Assembly (NCBI GenBank): GCA_030739735.1
Contig: JASLYQ010000002.1
Coordinates: forward strand, 162,980 to 226,979
DNA length: 64,000 bases
Direction of reading: 5' to 3'
Source of the DNA: Alphaproteobacteria bacterium
Lineage (GTDB): Bacteria; Pseudomonadota; Alphaproteobacteria; UBA7887
Below the pieces are notes generated by a model, which worked only from the letters and a program-made list of their open reading frames with translations, was not told the DNA's origin and made no database searches. Shown one piece after another: positions 34,970 through 46,628 of the stretch. Each line of letters opens with the position of its first letter. The first letter of the stretch is position 1. The position numbers were made by a program, and so were the translations under genes.

Positions 34970-37900
34970 TCATTCCAGTGAGGCTACGGTGTCCGCCACC
35001 TCACCGCAAAGCGCAGCAAGCTCGCCGACCAACGAGGATAGCCCCGAGAGCCGCTCGCTCTCCCGTACCCACTGGCGACTCGCGACCAGACTGTGGTCGG
35101 GGCGCACGCGCAGCCAGCGCGCATTCCTACCGATATAGGCAATGAGCTTATCGGGCGCGGCGAAGTTGTTGTCTCGGAAGCCGATCACGGCGCCCTTTGG
35201 ACCCGCATCAACCTTCTCGATTCCGGCGATACGGCACAATCGCTTGATGCGCACCACGTCGAGTAGGTTCTCGACCTCTTTCGGCAGCGGCCCGAAGCGG
35301 TCCATGAGCTCGGCCGCAAAGGCCTGCCACTCCTCTTCACGTTCCAGCCCCGACAAGCGCCGGTAGAGGCTGAGGCGCACGCCGAGATCGGTGACATAAT
35401 CCTCCGGGATCAACACAGCGGTGCCAACAGTGATCTGCGGCGACCAGCGCTCCTCGATCTCACCTTCGATACCGGATTCGGCACGTTTGGCCGCCTGCAC
35501 CGCCTCTTCCAGAAGCTGCTGGTACAGCTCCAGCCCGACCTCCTTGATGTGGCCAAACTGCTCCTCGCCAAGCAGATTGCCGGCACCGCGGATGTCGAGA
35601 TCGTGGCTGGCCAGCGAGAAGCCGGCGCCGAGGGTGTCAAGAGTCTGAATGACGCGCAGGCGCTTCTCCGCCGCGCCCGCCAGTAGCCGCTCGGATGGCA
35701 CTGTAAAATAGGCATAGGCCCGGGTCTTCGAGCGCCCGACCCGTCCGCGCAGCTGGTAGAGTTGGGCCAGGCCGAACATGTCGGAGCGATGCACGATCAG
35801 AGTGTTGACCCGCGGCATGTCGAGGCCAGATTCGATAATGGTGGTCGTCAGCAGAACGTCGTACTTACCGTCATAAAAGGCGGTCATAGCTTCGTCGATC
35901 TTGCCCGCCGCCATGCGCCCGTGGGCCGTAACGATGCTCACCTCGGGCACCAGCTCCTTCAACGCTGCGGCAACCCCGTCGAGGTCCTCGATGCGTGGGC
36001 AGACGTAAAAACACTGCCCGCTGCGGAAGCGCTCGCGCAGGATGGCCTCGCGGATTACCACCGGATCGAAAGGCAGTACGAAGGTGCGCACCGCCAAGCG
36101 GTCGACCGGCGGGGTCGCGATGAGGCTGAGTTCGCGCACGCCAGACATGGCGAGCTGAAGAGTGCGCGGGATCGGCGTCGCGGTCAGCGTCAGCACGTGC
36201 ACGTCAGCCTTAAGCGCCTTCAGCTTCTCCTTCTGGGCAACGCCGAAATGCTGCTCCTCGTCGATGATCAGCAGTCCGAGATCGGTGAACATTACCGACT
36301 TCGATAGCAGGCTGTGTGTGCCAATGACAATATCGACCGTACCGTCCGCAAGCCCCTCGCGCACCAGCGCCGCGTCCTTTGCGCCAACCATACGGGACAG
36401 CTGTCTTATGTGAACCGGATAGCCTACAAATCGTTCACTAAAGGTATGAAAATGTTGTCGACAAAGCAGCGTTGTCGGCACCACGACCGCCACCTGCTTG
36501 CCCGACATGGCGGCAGCAAAGGCGGCGCGCAGCGCTACCTCGGTCTTGCCAAAGCCGACATCGCCGCAGACCAGCCGGTCGCTCGGCCTGTCCCCCGCCA
36601 ATCCGGCCAGGCTCTCATCGATGGCGCGGACCTGATCGTCGGTTTCGGTATAGGGAAAACGGGCAGCGAATTCCTCTGTCAAATCCTGTGGCATCTCTAG
36701 CCGCGGCGCGGCGCTGGTGATGCGCTCAGCAGCGACCCGGATCAGAGCTTCGGCCATGTCTCGCAAGCGCTGTTTCAGGCGCGCCTTGCGCCCCTGCCAG
36801 CCAGCGCCGCCGAGCTTGTCAAGCGCCCCGCCTTCATCATTGCCGCCAGGACCGTGACGGGACAGCATCTCAATGTTCTCGACCGGCAGATAGAGCTTGT
36901 CGTCACCGGCATACACCAGCACAAGGCAATCATGTGGCGCACCGAGGACGGTAAGCGTTTTTAAGCCGGCAAAGCAGCCGATGCCGTGATCGATATGCAC
37001 GACCCGATCGCCTACATCGAGGCCGCTCGCCTCGGAGAGAAAGTTGGCAGCGCGGCGGCGGCGACGCGGCCGACCGAGGCGATCGCCAAGAATGTCGGGC
37101 TCGGCTAACACCTCCAGTGTCGGCGTGACAAAGCCGTGCTCGAGTCCGAGCACAAGCAAGGGCACGGTCTCTGGTGGCAGGATCTCGATATCCTGCCAAA
37201 AATCTACGGCTGTCGTCGCCTCCACCCCGTGCTTGGAGAGCAAATGGCCGAGACGATCGCGCGAGCCAGTGCTGGCACAGGCCAGGACCACCCGGCGCCC
37301 ATTCTCTAGAGACGCGCCGATATGATCGCGCACAGCATCGAATAGCTCGGTATTCTCCTGCCGGCGCTCAGGCGCGAAATCGCGCGCGCGACGGGCACCA
37401 AAATCGATGCTACCCTCATTGTCACTGGCCGAGCTAGAGAAAGGAGAGAAGACCACCACAGCACGCCCAGCCAGGCTTTGCTTCCAGGCATCCGGAGCGA
37501 TATGCAACCGCTCAGGCGGCACCGGGTTGTAGCACTCGCCCGCTAGCGCCGCGCTACCTTCTGCGGCGGTGAGGCGTGCCTCGTAATAGTCCGCGATGGA
37601 GTCGGCACGCTGCTTCAGCGCCTCTTCCACCAGGTGTTCCAGGAACACGGCAGCATTTGGCAGATAGTCGAACAGCGTCTCAAGACCATCGTGGAACAGG
37701 GGCAGCCAGTGCTCCATGCCGGGATGGCGGCGGCCGGCGGAAATCGCCTCGTAAAGCGGATCGTCTCGGGTCACGGCGCCGAACAGCTCGCGATAGCCGG
37801 CGCGAAAGCGTACGATTTCCGCCTCGCCGAGAAAGACTTCCGACACCGGCACCAGCGCAAGGGCGTCGCGAGACGCGTCGGTGCGCTGGCTCAGGGGATC

Positions 37901-38485
37901 GAAGCTGCGGATGCTCTCGACCATGTCGCCAAAGAGATCGAGGCGGATGGGCTCAGCGCCGCCCGGCGCGAAAAGATCGACGATGCCGCCGCGCACAGCA
38001 TACTCACCGGGCTCCATAACCGTGCCGACGCGCCGATAGCCGTTGCTTTCAAGGAAGCCGATCAGTGTTTCGGGATCCAGAACTTCGCCAACCGCAATCT
38101 CGAAGTGGGAGGTCGCCAGCAAGGCCCGCGGTGGCACCTTCTGGCAGACGGCGTTGATCGTAGTCAGCAGCAGCCGGCCTTGAAACTCTTCGCGCGTCAG
38201 GCGGTTCAGACAATACAGGCGCTCGGCGCAGATATCCGAGCGTGGAGACACGCGATCGTAGGGCAAGCAATCCCAAGCCGGGAAGACCAACGGCGCCTTC
38301 GCCGGCGCGAAAACGCGCAGCGCCTCGGCCATCGCAGCCAGGTGGCTATCGTCGCGCGCAACATAGAGGATGTCGAGATCGGCATCGGCGCAAAGGTCGG
38401 CAAGCGCCAGCGCATCGCGGCCATCCGGGGCGCCCGAGAGGACTACACGGCCGGGTTTGGCCAGCAAGTCGGTGAGGTTATGCAT
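34970..38485 (-). CDS. mfd: Transcription-repair coupling factor
   Basis: Removes RNA polymerase stalled at lesions and recruits UvrA. 1171 aa, normal for Mfd. Order: UvrB-like N-terminal domains ([21 protein letters not shown]), the RNA-polymerase interaction domain ([20 protein letters not shown]), then RecG-like motor motifs [18 protein letters not shown] (Walker A), [20 protein letters not shown] and [21 protein letters not shown], and a C-terminal TRCF domain. It overlaps sdhE by eight bases. Confidence 0.97.
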   Translation of the reverse strand: MHNLTDLLAKPGRVVLSGAPDGRDALALADLCADADLDILYVARDDSHLAAMAEALRVFAPAKAPLVFPAWDCLPYDRVSPRSDICAERLYCLNRLTREEFQGRLLLTTINAVCQKVPPRALLATSHFEIAVGEVLDPETLIGFLESNGYRRVGTVMEPGEYAVRGGIVDLFAPGGAEPIRLDLFGDMVESIRSFDPLSQRTDASRDALALVPVSEVFLGEAEIVRFRAGYRELFGAVTRDDPLYEAISAGRRHPGMEHWLPLFHDGLETLFDYLPNAAVFLEHLVEEALKQRADSIADYYEARLTAAEGSAALAGECYNPVPPERLHIAPDAWKQSLAGRAVVVFSPFSSSASDNEGSIDFGARRARDFAPERRQENTELFDAVRDHIGASLENGRRVVLACASTGSRDRLGHLLSKHGVEATTAVDFWQDIEILPPETVPLLVLGLEHGFVTPTLEVLAEPDILGDRLGRPRRRRRAANFLSEASGLDVGDRVVHIDHGIGCFAGLKTLTVLGAPHDCLVLVYAGDDKLYLPVENIEMLSRHGPGGNDEGGALDKLGGAGWQGRKARLKQRLRDMAEALIRVAAERITSAAPRLEMPQDLTEEFAARFPYTETDDQVRAIDESLAGLAGDRPSDRLVCGDVGFGKTEVALRAAFAAAMSGKQVAVVVPTTLLCRQHFHTFSERFVGYPVHIRQLSRMVGAKDAALVREGLADGTVDIVIGTHSLLSKSVMFTDLGLLIIDEEQHFGVAQKEKLKALKADVHVLTLTATPIPRTLQLAMSGVRELSLIATPPVDRLAVRTFVLPFDPVVIREAILRERFRSGQCFYVCPRIEDLDGVAAALKELVPEVSIVTAHGRMAAGKIDEAMTAFYDGKYDVLLTTTIIESGLDMPRVNTLIVHRSDMFGLAQLYQLRGRVGRSKTRAYAYFTVPSERLLAGAAEKRLRVIQTLDTLGAGFSLASHDLDIRGAGNLLGEEQFGHIKEVGLELYQQLLEEAVQAAKRAESGIEGEIEERWSPQITVGTAVLIPEDYVTDLGVRLSLYRRLSGLEREEEWQAFAAELMDRFGPLPKEVENLLDVVRIKRLCRIAGIEKVDAGPKGAVIGFRDNNFAAPDKLIAYIGRNARWLRVRPDHSLVASRQWVRESERLSGLSSLVGELAALCGEVADTVASLE

Positions 38486-38750
38486 CCGTGCCGACCCCCC
38501 GCCGTAGCAACGCCATCACCGGCGTGTCGTGGGCGGCGGGAACGGGCCTGCGGCCGAGCGCCCAGTCCCAGATGTCGGGATCCTCTTCCGCCAGCAGCGC
38601 CTCCAGTTGGAACAAACGTTGCGAATCAAGCGCATCCAGATGATGGTCGGCGAAGCGGCCCAATAGCAGGTCCGTTTCGCGCGAGCCCCTGTGCCAGCAG
38701 CGAAAACGCACGCGCTTGCGGCGTATTTCGATGTCGTCCCTATCCGCCAT
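38478..38750 (-). CDS. sdhE: FAD assembly factor SdhE (DUF339)
   Basis: Small cytoplasmic protein that promotes covalent FAD attachment to succinate dehydrogenase SdhA. 90 aa. The family motif RGSRETDLLLGRFAD at residues 21-35 contains the Arg-Gly-x-x-Glu residues needed for flavinylation, and DPDIWDWALGRRPVP is the conserved second block. ATG at 38750, divergent from recG with 47 bp between. It overlaps mfd by eight bases. Confidence 0.93.
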   Translation of the reverse strand: MADRDDIEIRRKRVRFRCWHRGSRETDLLLGRFADHHLDALDSQRLFQLEALLAEEDPDIWDWALGRRPVPAAHDTPVMALLRRGVGTDA

Positions 38751-38797
38751 GGAGCCAGCGTATACAATACCGGCGCTTCCGATCCCAGGGCGATGCG

Positions 38798-40879
38798 ATG
38801 CGGCCAGAGATTCTCAATCCTTTGTTCGCGCCAGTGACCGCGTTAAGCGGCATCGGCCCGCGTTTGGCCGCCCCGATCGGACACCTGACAGGACAGAAGG
38901 TGGTCGACCTCTTGTGGCATCTACCGAGCGGGCTCGTCGACCGGCGCTTCTCGCCGCGTGCGGCGGATGCGCCGGAGGGCGTGGTGGTGACGCTCACCCT
39001 GCGTGTGCTTGAACATCACGCACCCCACAACAGGCGCCAACCCTATCGCGTCATCTGTAGCGACGACAGCGGCGAGATCGCACTGGTCTATTTCCACGCC
39101 CGGCCTGACTACCTGCGCCGGCTGTTGCCGGAGGGCGAGACGCGCGTGATCAGCGGCACCGTCGAGATGTTCTCAGGCCAGCCGCAGATCAGCCATCCCG
39201 ACTATGTGGTGACGCGCGAGGAAGCTGAGACTCTGCCCCGCATTGAGCCCATTTATCCGCTCACTGAGGGCCTCACTGCCAAGCCGCTAACCAAGGCCGT
39301 CAGGCACGCGCTTGAGCGCGTGCCGCAGCTTGCCGAATGGCATGACGCGACGCTGGTCGCACGCGAGGCCTGGCCCGCCTGGCACAAGGCCATCGCGGTC
39401 GCACACGCACCGGACAGCCTCGTCGATCTCGATCCCTCGGCCGCGCCGCGGCGGCGCCTCGCATTCGACGAGCTATTAGCTAACCAATTGGCGCTGGGGC
39501 TGGTGCGTGCGCATATGCGCGGCAGCGGCGGGCGCGTGCTGGTGGGCGACGGGCGCCTGCGCCGGAAGGCCGTCGCCGCGCTGCCCTTCACCCTAACCGA
39601 AGTGCAGCGGCAAAGCCTGGCCGAGATCACCGACGACCTTTCTGTGGGACGGCGCATGCTGCGACTGTTGCAGGGCGATGTCGGCAGTGGCAAGACGATT
39701 GTCGCACTGCTCACCATGCTGGTGGCGGTAGAGGCCAGTTCCCAGGCCGCCATGCTGGCGCCAACCGAGATTCTCGCACGCCAGCATTACAAGACCATTG
39801 CCCCACTAGCCGAGGCCGCCGGCGTGCGCCTCGCGGTGCTCACCGGCCGCGACAAGGGAAAAGGGCGTGAGCAGACCCTCGCCGCCCTGGCCCACGGCAA
39901 AATCGACCTTCTGGTCGGCACCCACGCGCTGATCCAGAAGGACGTGGAATTCGCCGACCTCGGCCTTGCCGTGATCGACGAGCAGCACCGCTTTGGCGTA
40001 CATCAGCGCATGAACATTCAGGCCAAGGGCGCAGGCGTGCATGTGTTGGTGATGACCGCGACGCCGATCCCGCGCACCCTGATGTTGACCGCCTATGGCG
40101 ACATGGAGGTCTCGCGCCTGACCGAAAAGCCACCCGGCCGCCTGCCCGTAACCACCGTAGCCCTGCCAGCCACTCGACTCGAACAAGTGATAGAGGCCGT
40201 ATCGCGTGCAATTGCGGCGGGCGATCGTGTCTATTGGGTTTGTCCGCTGGTGTCCGAGTCGGAAACGCTTGACCTGGCAGCAGCAAAAGCCCGCGCCGAG
40301 GCCTTGCGCGAGCACTTCAACGACAAGGTTGGGCTCATCCACGGTCAAATGAAAGCGGCCGAGCGCGATGGCGTAATGGCGGACTTCGCAAGCGGCGCAG
40401 TGGCCGTGCTCGTCGCGACCACGGTCATCGAGGTCGGTGTCGACATGCCCGAGGCGACAGTGATGGTAATTGAAGGAGCCGAGCGCTTCGGCCTCGCTCA
40501 GCTGCACCAGCTGCGCGGTCGGGTCGGGCGCGGCGAGAAGGCCTCGACATGCCTGCTGCTCTACGGGCCACCGCTCGGTGAAACGGCACGAGCTCGCCTC
40601 ACTATCCTACGCGAGACCGAGGACGGGTTCCGTATCGCCGAGGAGGACTTACGTTTACGAGGCGCCGGCGAGTTGTTGGGAACGCGGCAGAGCGGCATGC
40701 CAGACTTTCGCCTTGCCGACCTCTCTGCCCACGGCGACCTTCTGGCGGTGGCCCACAACGACAGCAAGCGCATCCTGGATGGCGATCCGGAGCTTACCGG
40801 CAAGCGCGGCGAAGCGCTACGGACCCTGCTTTATCTGTTCGAGCGCGACCTGGCAGTCAGGTTTTTGAGGTCTGGCTGA
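38798..40879 (+). CDS. recG: ATP-dependent DNA helicase RecG
   Basis: Branch-migration helicase that remodels stalled forks and Holliday-type junctions. 693 aa from MRPEILNPL. N-terminal wedge/OB-fold region (about residues 1-240), then helicase motifs [37 protein letters not shown] and [15 protein letters not shown], ending in the RecG C-terminal segment. A very long open frame upstream runs antisense through mfd and is not real. Its last 23 bases overlap the convergent DUF502 gene. Head-to-head with sdhE/mfd, as in many alphaproteobacteria. Confidence 0.97.
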   Translation: MRPEILNPLFAPVTALSGIGPRLAAPIGHLTGQKVVDLLWHLPSGLVDRRFSPRAADAPEGVVVTLTLRVLEHHAPHNRRQPYRVICSDDSGEIALVYFHARPDYLRRLLPEGETRVISGTVEMFSGQPQISHPDYVVTREEAETLPRIEPIYPLTEGLTAKPLTKAVRHALERVPQLAEWHDATLVAREAWPAWHKAIAVAHAPDSLVDLDPSAAPRRRLAFDELLANQLALGLVRAHMRGSGGRVLVGDGRLRRKAVAALPFTLTEVQRQSLAEITDDLSVGRRMLRLLQGDVGSGKTIVALLTMLVAVEASSQAAMLAPTEILARQHYKTIAPLAEAAGVRLAVLTGRDKGKGREQTLAALAHGKIDLLVGTHALIQKDVEFADLGLAVIDEQHRFGVHQRMNIQAKGAGVHVLVMTATPIPRTLMLTAYGDMEVSRLTEKPPGRLPVTTVALPATRLEQVIEAVSRAIAAGDRVYWVCPLVSESETLDLAAAKARAEALREHFNDKVGLIHGQMKAAERDGVMADFASGAVAVLVATTVIEVGVDMPEATVMVIEGAERFGLAQLHQLRGRVGRGEKASTCLLLYGPPLGETARARLTILRETEDGFRIAEEDLRLRGAGELLGTRQSGMPDFRLADLSAHGDLLAVAHNDSKRILDGDPELTGKRGEALRTLLYLFERDLAVRFLRSG

Positions 40880-41687
40880 CCCGCTCGCCCGACTTCACCT
40901 TGTCCGCCGCCTCGCGCTGCACGGCACCGTCGGGCGAGACCAATGGACGCGCTCGCACATCTGCCGGGCGACGGTCTGGCGGCGTAACGAGACCGGCCGA
41001 GACAACCATCTTGATACCCTCCTCGACCGTCATGTCGAGGCTCACGAGCTCGTTGCGCGGCACGAACAGCAGGAACCCCGAGGTAGGGTTCGGCGTCGTT
41101 GGTAGGAAGATGTTTACCACCTCGTCGGTGATTGTGTTCTGCACCTCGCCTTCCGTGGTGCTGGTGATGAAGGCGATGGCCCAGATACCGCGGCGCGGAT
41201 ATTCGACAAGCACCACCTCGCGAAACGAACGTGAGGAAGATTCCAGCACCGTCTCAAAGATCTGCTTGAGCGCACCGTAGACGCTGCGCACCACCGGCAT
41301 GCGATTGACCAAACGCTCGCTTGAACGCACGAAGAGCCGGCCGATGAAACCCGCCGCCAGAAAACCGATCAGGGTCAGGCCGATGACCACCACGACCAGT
41401 CCGAAGCCGGGGATATCCACCTCGACACCGAAATAGGCGTGGAAGTATTTAGCCGGGTTGTAAACGTCGGGCAGCAGCGGCACCACGATCTCGTCGATCA
41501 GCTCGATAATGCCGATGAGAATCCACAGCGTGATGGCGATGGGCGCCGTGACCGCGATGCCGGTGAGAAAATAGTTTCGCAGCCGTGCCACGGACCCACG
41601 TTTGAGCCCCGGCTCTGGCGACTTGCCTATGCCCAGAGCCTCGCGGACCGATGGTTTCTGTTCATTCGACGAAGGACCGTCGCTCAT
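40857..41687 (-). CDS. DUF502 family membrane protein
   Basis: 276 aa from MSDGPSSNEQ. A polar N-terminus of about 35 residues is followed by RLRNYFLTGIAVTAPIAITLWILI, a second membrane segment GLVVVVIGLTLIGFLAAGFIG, and the DUF502 core MPVVRSVYGALKQIFETVL ... VVLVEYPRRGIWAIAFIT ... VNIFLPTTPNPTSGFLLFVP. The C-terminal 35 residues are charged. Function is unknown. The start could also be 41720 or 41738; all give the same conserved part. Its end overlaps recG convergently. Confidence 0.85.
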   Translation of the reverse strand: MSDGPSSNEQKPSVREALGIGKSPEPGLKRGSVARLRNYFLTGIAVTAPIAITLWILIGIIELIDEIVVPLLPDVYNPAKYFHAYFGVEVDIPGFGLVVVVIGLTLIGFLAAGFIGRLFVRSSERLVNRMPVVRSVYGALKQIFETVLESSSRSFREVVLVEYPRRGIWAIAFITSTTEGEVQNTITDEVVNIFLPTTPNPTSGFLLFVPRNELVSLDMTVEEGIKMVVSAGLVTPPDRRPADVRARPLVSPDGAVQREAADKVKSGERVSQTSKT

Positions 41688-41756
41688 ACTACTCGCTTTC
41701 TCGTGGTTACCACGGCTCATATTGGCATTCCCGCCCACTGCCGCAAAGCGTGGCGG

Positions 41757-42632
41757 TCACACGTCGTGAAAAGCTAGCAGGGCCGCCAGGGTCTCCTGGG
41801 GTGCCTCCTCGGGTAGGAAATGGCCACAGGCGATGGCCTCGCCCTCCACCTGATTCGCACGTTTTCGCCATTCCGCGACCACGTCAAAGGTCTTTTGCAT
41901 CACTGCTTTAGCGCCCCACAGCGCCTGGACCGGGCAAACGATTTTATGGTCAAGATCGACCTCATCATGCTCCAGATCGATGCTGGCCGCGGCGCGATAG
42001 TCCTCGCAGCTAGCATGGATCACCTCCGGTTTGGAGAAGCAGCGCAGATATTCGCCAAAGGCCTCGTTCGTAAAGGCCTCACCCGCTCCGGCCCAGCGGC
42101 GCGTCAGGAAGTCGAGATAGAATTCCGGATCGTAGCCGATCAACGTCTCAGGGTACGGCTCCGCCTGAATCAAAAAGAACCAGTGATAATAGGCCGTCGC
42201 CAGAAACTGGTCAGTGGCCTTGAAGAGCGTGCGCGTCGGCACGATATCGAGCACGCTAAGGCGTTCCACGGCTTGCGGATGATCGAGCGCCAAGCGATGC
42301 GCCACCCGTCCGCCGCGATCATGCCCTATCAAGCGGAAACGCTCAAACCCGAGCGCCGCCATCACTTTTGCTTGATCGGCCGCCGTCGCCCGCTTCGAAT
42401 AGCCAAAATGATTCTCGCCGTCCGGCGGATGGCTACTGTCGCCATAACCACGTAGGTCGCTAGCGACCACCGTAAAGCGGTCGGCCAGTTGCGGCGCGAT
42501 CTTGTGCCACATGACGTGGGTCTGAGGATAGCCATGCAATAACAGCAAAGGCGGCCCCGAGCCGCCGATCACCAAGTTGATCTCGCTGCCTTCGCCGTCG
42601 ATGCGCCGGGTCTCGAAGCCTTCGAATACCAT
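41757..42632 (-). CDS. Fluoroacetate/haloacetate dehalogenase-like alpha/beta hydrolase
   Basis: 291 aa. Oxyanion segment HGYPQTHVMWHKIAP, nucleophile elbow GHDRGGRV with Asp105, Arg106 and Arg109, and the halide pocket pair His150-Trp151 (YYHWFFLIQ), plus CEDYRAAASIDLEHD with Tyr212. In the characterised fluoroacetate dehalogenase RPA1163 the same residues are Asp110, Arg111, Arg114, His155, Trp156 and Tyr219, so spacing is nearly constant. Catalytic His lies in ACGHFLPEE. This supports a haloacetate dehalogenase call over a generic epoxide hydrolase. ATG at 42632 overlaps the upstream lipoprotein stop by one base. Confidence 0.85.
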   Translation of the reverse strand: MVFEGFETRRIDGEGSEINLVIGGSGPPLLLLHGYPQTHVMWHKIAPQLADRFTVVASDLRGYGDSSHPPDGENHFGYSKRATAADQAKVMAALGFERFRLIGHDRGGRVAHRLALDHPQAVERLSVLDIVPTRTLFKATDQFLATAYYHWFFLIQAEPYPETLIGYDPEFYLDFLTRRWAGAGEAFTNEAFGEYLRCFSKPEVIHASCEDYRAAASIDLEHDEVDLDHKIVCPVQALWGAKAVMQKTFDVVAEWRKRANQVEGEAIACGHFLPEEAPQETLAALLAFHDV

Positions 42633-42853
42633 CACTCGCTCTTCTGTTCCTTGTTCTCGCCCTGCCACTCGTCGAGCTCACGCTTTGTGCAACGGCGCTT
42701 CCACTCATATTCGTCATGACGGCGTTCGACGCAATACGCGAAATCGATCGTGACCGACATATAGCCGAAGACCTCACACTCGGCGCGCCGGCGCTCAATT
42801 TGTTCTTGCTGGGTCGTGCACGCGCTTAATGCCAGTCGGCTACCACAAGACAT
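42632..42853 (-). CDS. Small lipoprotein, hypothetical
   Basis: 73 aa. A short N-terminus ends in the lipobox-like LSAC at about residue 14, then a charged, Cys-containing soluble part (EIRRAEC-like, SVTIDFAYCVERRHDEYEWKRRCTKREL) ending in a Lys/Glu tail. The N-terminal region is short for a signal peptide, so the true start could be upstream in a slightly different frame. It shares one base with the dehalogenase start (TGATG), so they are probably cotranscribed. Confidence 0.5.
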   Translation of the reverse strand: MSCGSRLALSACTTQQEQIERRRAECEVFGYMSVTIDFAYCVERRHDEYEWKRRCTKRELDEWQGENKEQKSE

Positions 42854-42955
42854 GGCCGCACGGCGTGCTCCTCTCTGGCCCGACCGCAATGATAGCGAAG
42901 CGCCTCGCCCCATGCTATGCGATGGTGCCACACGCCAAACGATGAGGCTCGAGCG

Positions 42956-43912
42956 ATGCTCCCTACCCTGGACCAGATGCGGGCGGCGCAGACCATAGTC
43001 GCGGACGTAATGCTGCCGACGGCGCAATATGCTTGGCCACTACTGACATGCGAGCTCGGTATGACGGTCTGGGTCAAGCATGAAAACCATACGCCAATCG
43101 GGGCCTTCAAAGTACGTGGCGGCACAGTCTATATGGACGCGCTGAAGCGTGCCGAACCGAGTTGCACGGGCGTAGTCGCGGCGACACGGGGCAATCACGG
43201 CCAGTCGATCACGGTGGCGGCACGCCATTATGGCTTGCGTGCGGTGATCGTCGTACCCCACGGCAATAATCCCGAGAAGAACGATGCTATGGCGGCGCAA
43301 GGCGCGGAACTGGTAGTGCATGGCGAGAATTTCGAGGCTGCGGTCGGCAAAGCACTGAGGCTCGCCGACGCGCAGGGCTTGCACATGGTGTCATCCTTCA
43401 ACGATACCCTAGTGGCGGGTGTCGGAAGCTATGCGCTGGAGTTGTTTGAGAATGCCGGCCCGCTCGACGCGGTCTATGTGCCGATTGGCCTTGGCTCGGG
43501 CATTTGCGGGGTGATTGCGGCGCGCGAGGCGCTTGGGCTCAAGACCGAGGTGATCGGTGTACAGGCAGCCGGTGCGTCATCATACGCCTTGTCCTTCGCC
43601 GCTGGCCACGTAGTGCCGACGCAAACCGCGGACACCTATGCCGACGGCATCGCGACAAAATCGCCCGACGAGCAGGCGGTGGCCATCGTCAACCGCCATG
43701 CAGCGCGAATTGTCACAGTGGAAGATACAGAGATCTTGGCGGCGCAGAAACTGATGCTGCGGGCGACCCATAATTTGGCGGAGCCGGCCGGCGCGGCGCC
43801 GCTTGCAGCGGTGGTCAAGGAACGCGAGGCGATGTCAGAGAAAACGGTTGCCGTGATCCTCTCCGGTGGCAATGCTGATGTCGCCAACCTGCGCTTGATC
43901 ACGGGGGCTTGA
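42956..43912 (+). CDS. Threonine/serine dehydratase-like PLP enzyme
   Basis: 318 aa fold-type II PLP enzyme. The Schiff-base Lys52 lies in HTPIGAFKVRGG, the phosphate-binding glycine loop is GLGSGICGV, and the C-terminal cofactor segment is LSGGNADVANL. ACT domain is absent, so it is a catabolic-type threonine ammonia-lyase, serine racemase or hydroxyectoine-utilisation dehydratase (EutB-like); the sequence does not decide. ATG at 42956 has GAGG eight bases upstream. No ectoine genes are in the window. Confidence 0.82.
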   Translation: MLPTLDQMRAAQTIVADVMLPTAQYAWPLLTCELGMTVWVKHENHTPIGAFKVRGGTVYMDALKRAEPSCTGVVAATRGNHGQSITVAARHYGLRAVIVVPHGNNPEKNDAMAAQGAELVVHGENFEAAVGKALRLADAQGLHMVSSFNDTLVAGVGSYALELFENAGPLDAVYVPIGLGSGICGVIAAREALGLKTEVIGVQAAGASSYALSFAAGHVVPTQTADTYADGIATKSPDEQAVAIVNRHAARIVTVEDTEILAAQKLMLRATHNLAEPAGAAPLAAVVKEREAMSEKTVAVILSGGNADVANLRLITGA

Positions 43913-44065
43913 GCTGGGTCGCCGATCAACATCGGCGGGGCATCCAGTTCTGATCGGATGTGGCGATGCAACTCATGCCGTTGGGGCGGGCGACGAGGAT
44001 CCATCCCGCTACCCGATTCGCCAACATTAACTGCTACCGTGCACCCAGGGCCCGATCAACAAGCG

Positions 44066-44215
44066 CTAATTGTCGCGCGCCAGCGCGCTGCCAATGTTAT
44101 CGTACGGGCCCTCATAATTGGCGATGATGCCTCGCAGGAATACGTGGTGCCAGCCGCCGAGATACGCTGCCGGCACAATGAAGTCTGCGTGCTGCGAAAA
44201 GGCTAGAGCGTGATC
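44066..44215 (-). pseudogene. Possible truncated reading frame, C-terminal fragment
   Basis: The minus strand reads QHADFIVPAAYLGG then WHHVFLRGIIANYEG and PYDNIGSALARDN before TAG at 44066-44068. The text looks like protein but no start codon is found before the hppA terminator at 44221, so it would be a 5'-truncated remnant. I do not recognise the family. The gap 43913-44220 otherwise holds only a 7-bp dyad (43920-43937) after the dehydratase gene. Confidence 0.3.
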
Positions 44216-44220
44216 GAGAC

Positions 44221-44254
44221 AAAAAAGCCCCGGCCCGTATCACGGGTCGGGGCT
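44221..44254 (-). terminator. Rho-independent terminator of hppA
   Basis: A 13-bp stem (44226-44238 with 44242-44254, one G-T pair) with a 3-base loop; on the minus strand it is followed by six T. It lies 24 bp after the hppA stop. Confidence 0.92.
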
Positions 44255-44277
44255 CGTAGATCTTGGCCGCCGGCGGC

Positions 44278-46371
<2,094 letters not shown>

Positions 46372-46628
46372 GAATGATTTCCTCTTGACTGAACCGGAAT
46401 ACGCCGCGCTGCCCCAAAGGCGGCGTCACAGGCCGGGAAAATGCCAGAGCCGAATACAGAATGCAATGCGCCAATGCACCTGCGCGGGATAATCGCACTT
46501 TCATGCTCGGCGCGCCGGTACACGTACACACGCGCCAGAGGAGACCTTCCGCAGACAATTCTTGCCGGTCAGCTCGTGGCGCCCTGGTATTAAGGTGCGG
46601 CTATAAAATCTTTGCCTGGGAGGACAGT

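Noticed and set aside
37634..38797. Open frame continuing upstream of recG for 388 codons
   Set aside because: It runs antisense through mfd, has no recG homology, and is a by-product of GC-rich codon use; recG starts at 38798.
43920..43937. 7-bp dyad after the dehydratase gene as a terminator
   Set aside because: It has a stem of CGCCGAT/ATCGGCG but no T-run, so a factor-independent terminator is not supported.
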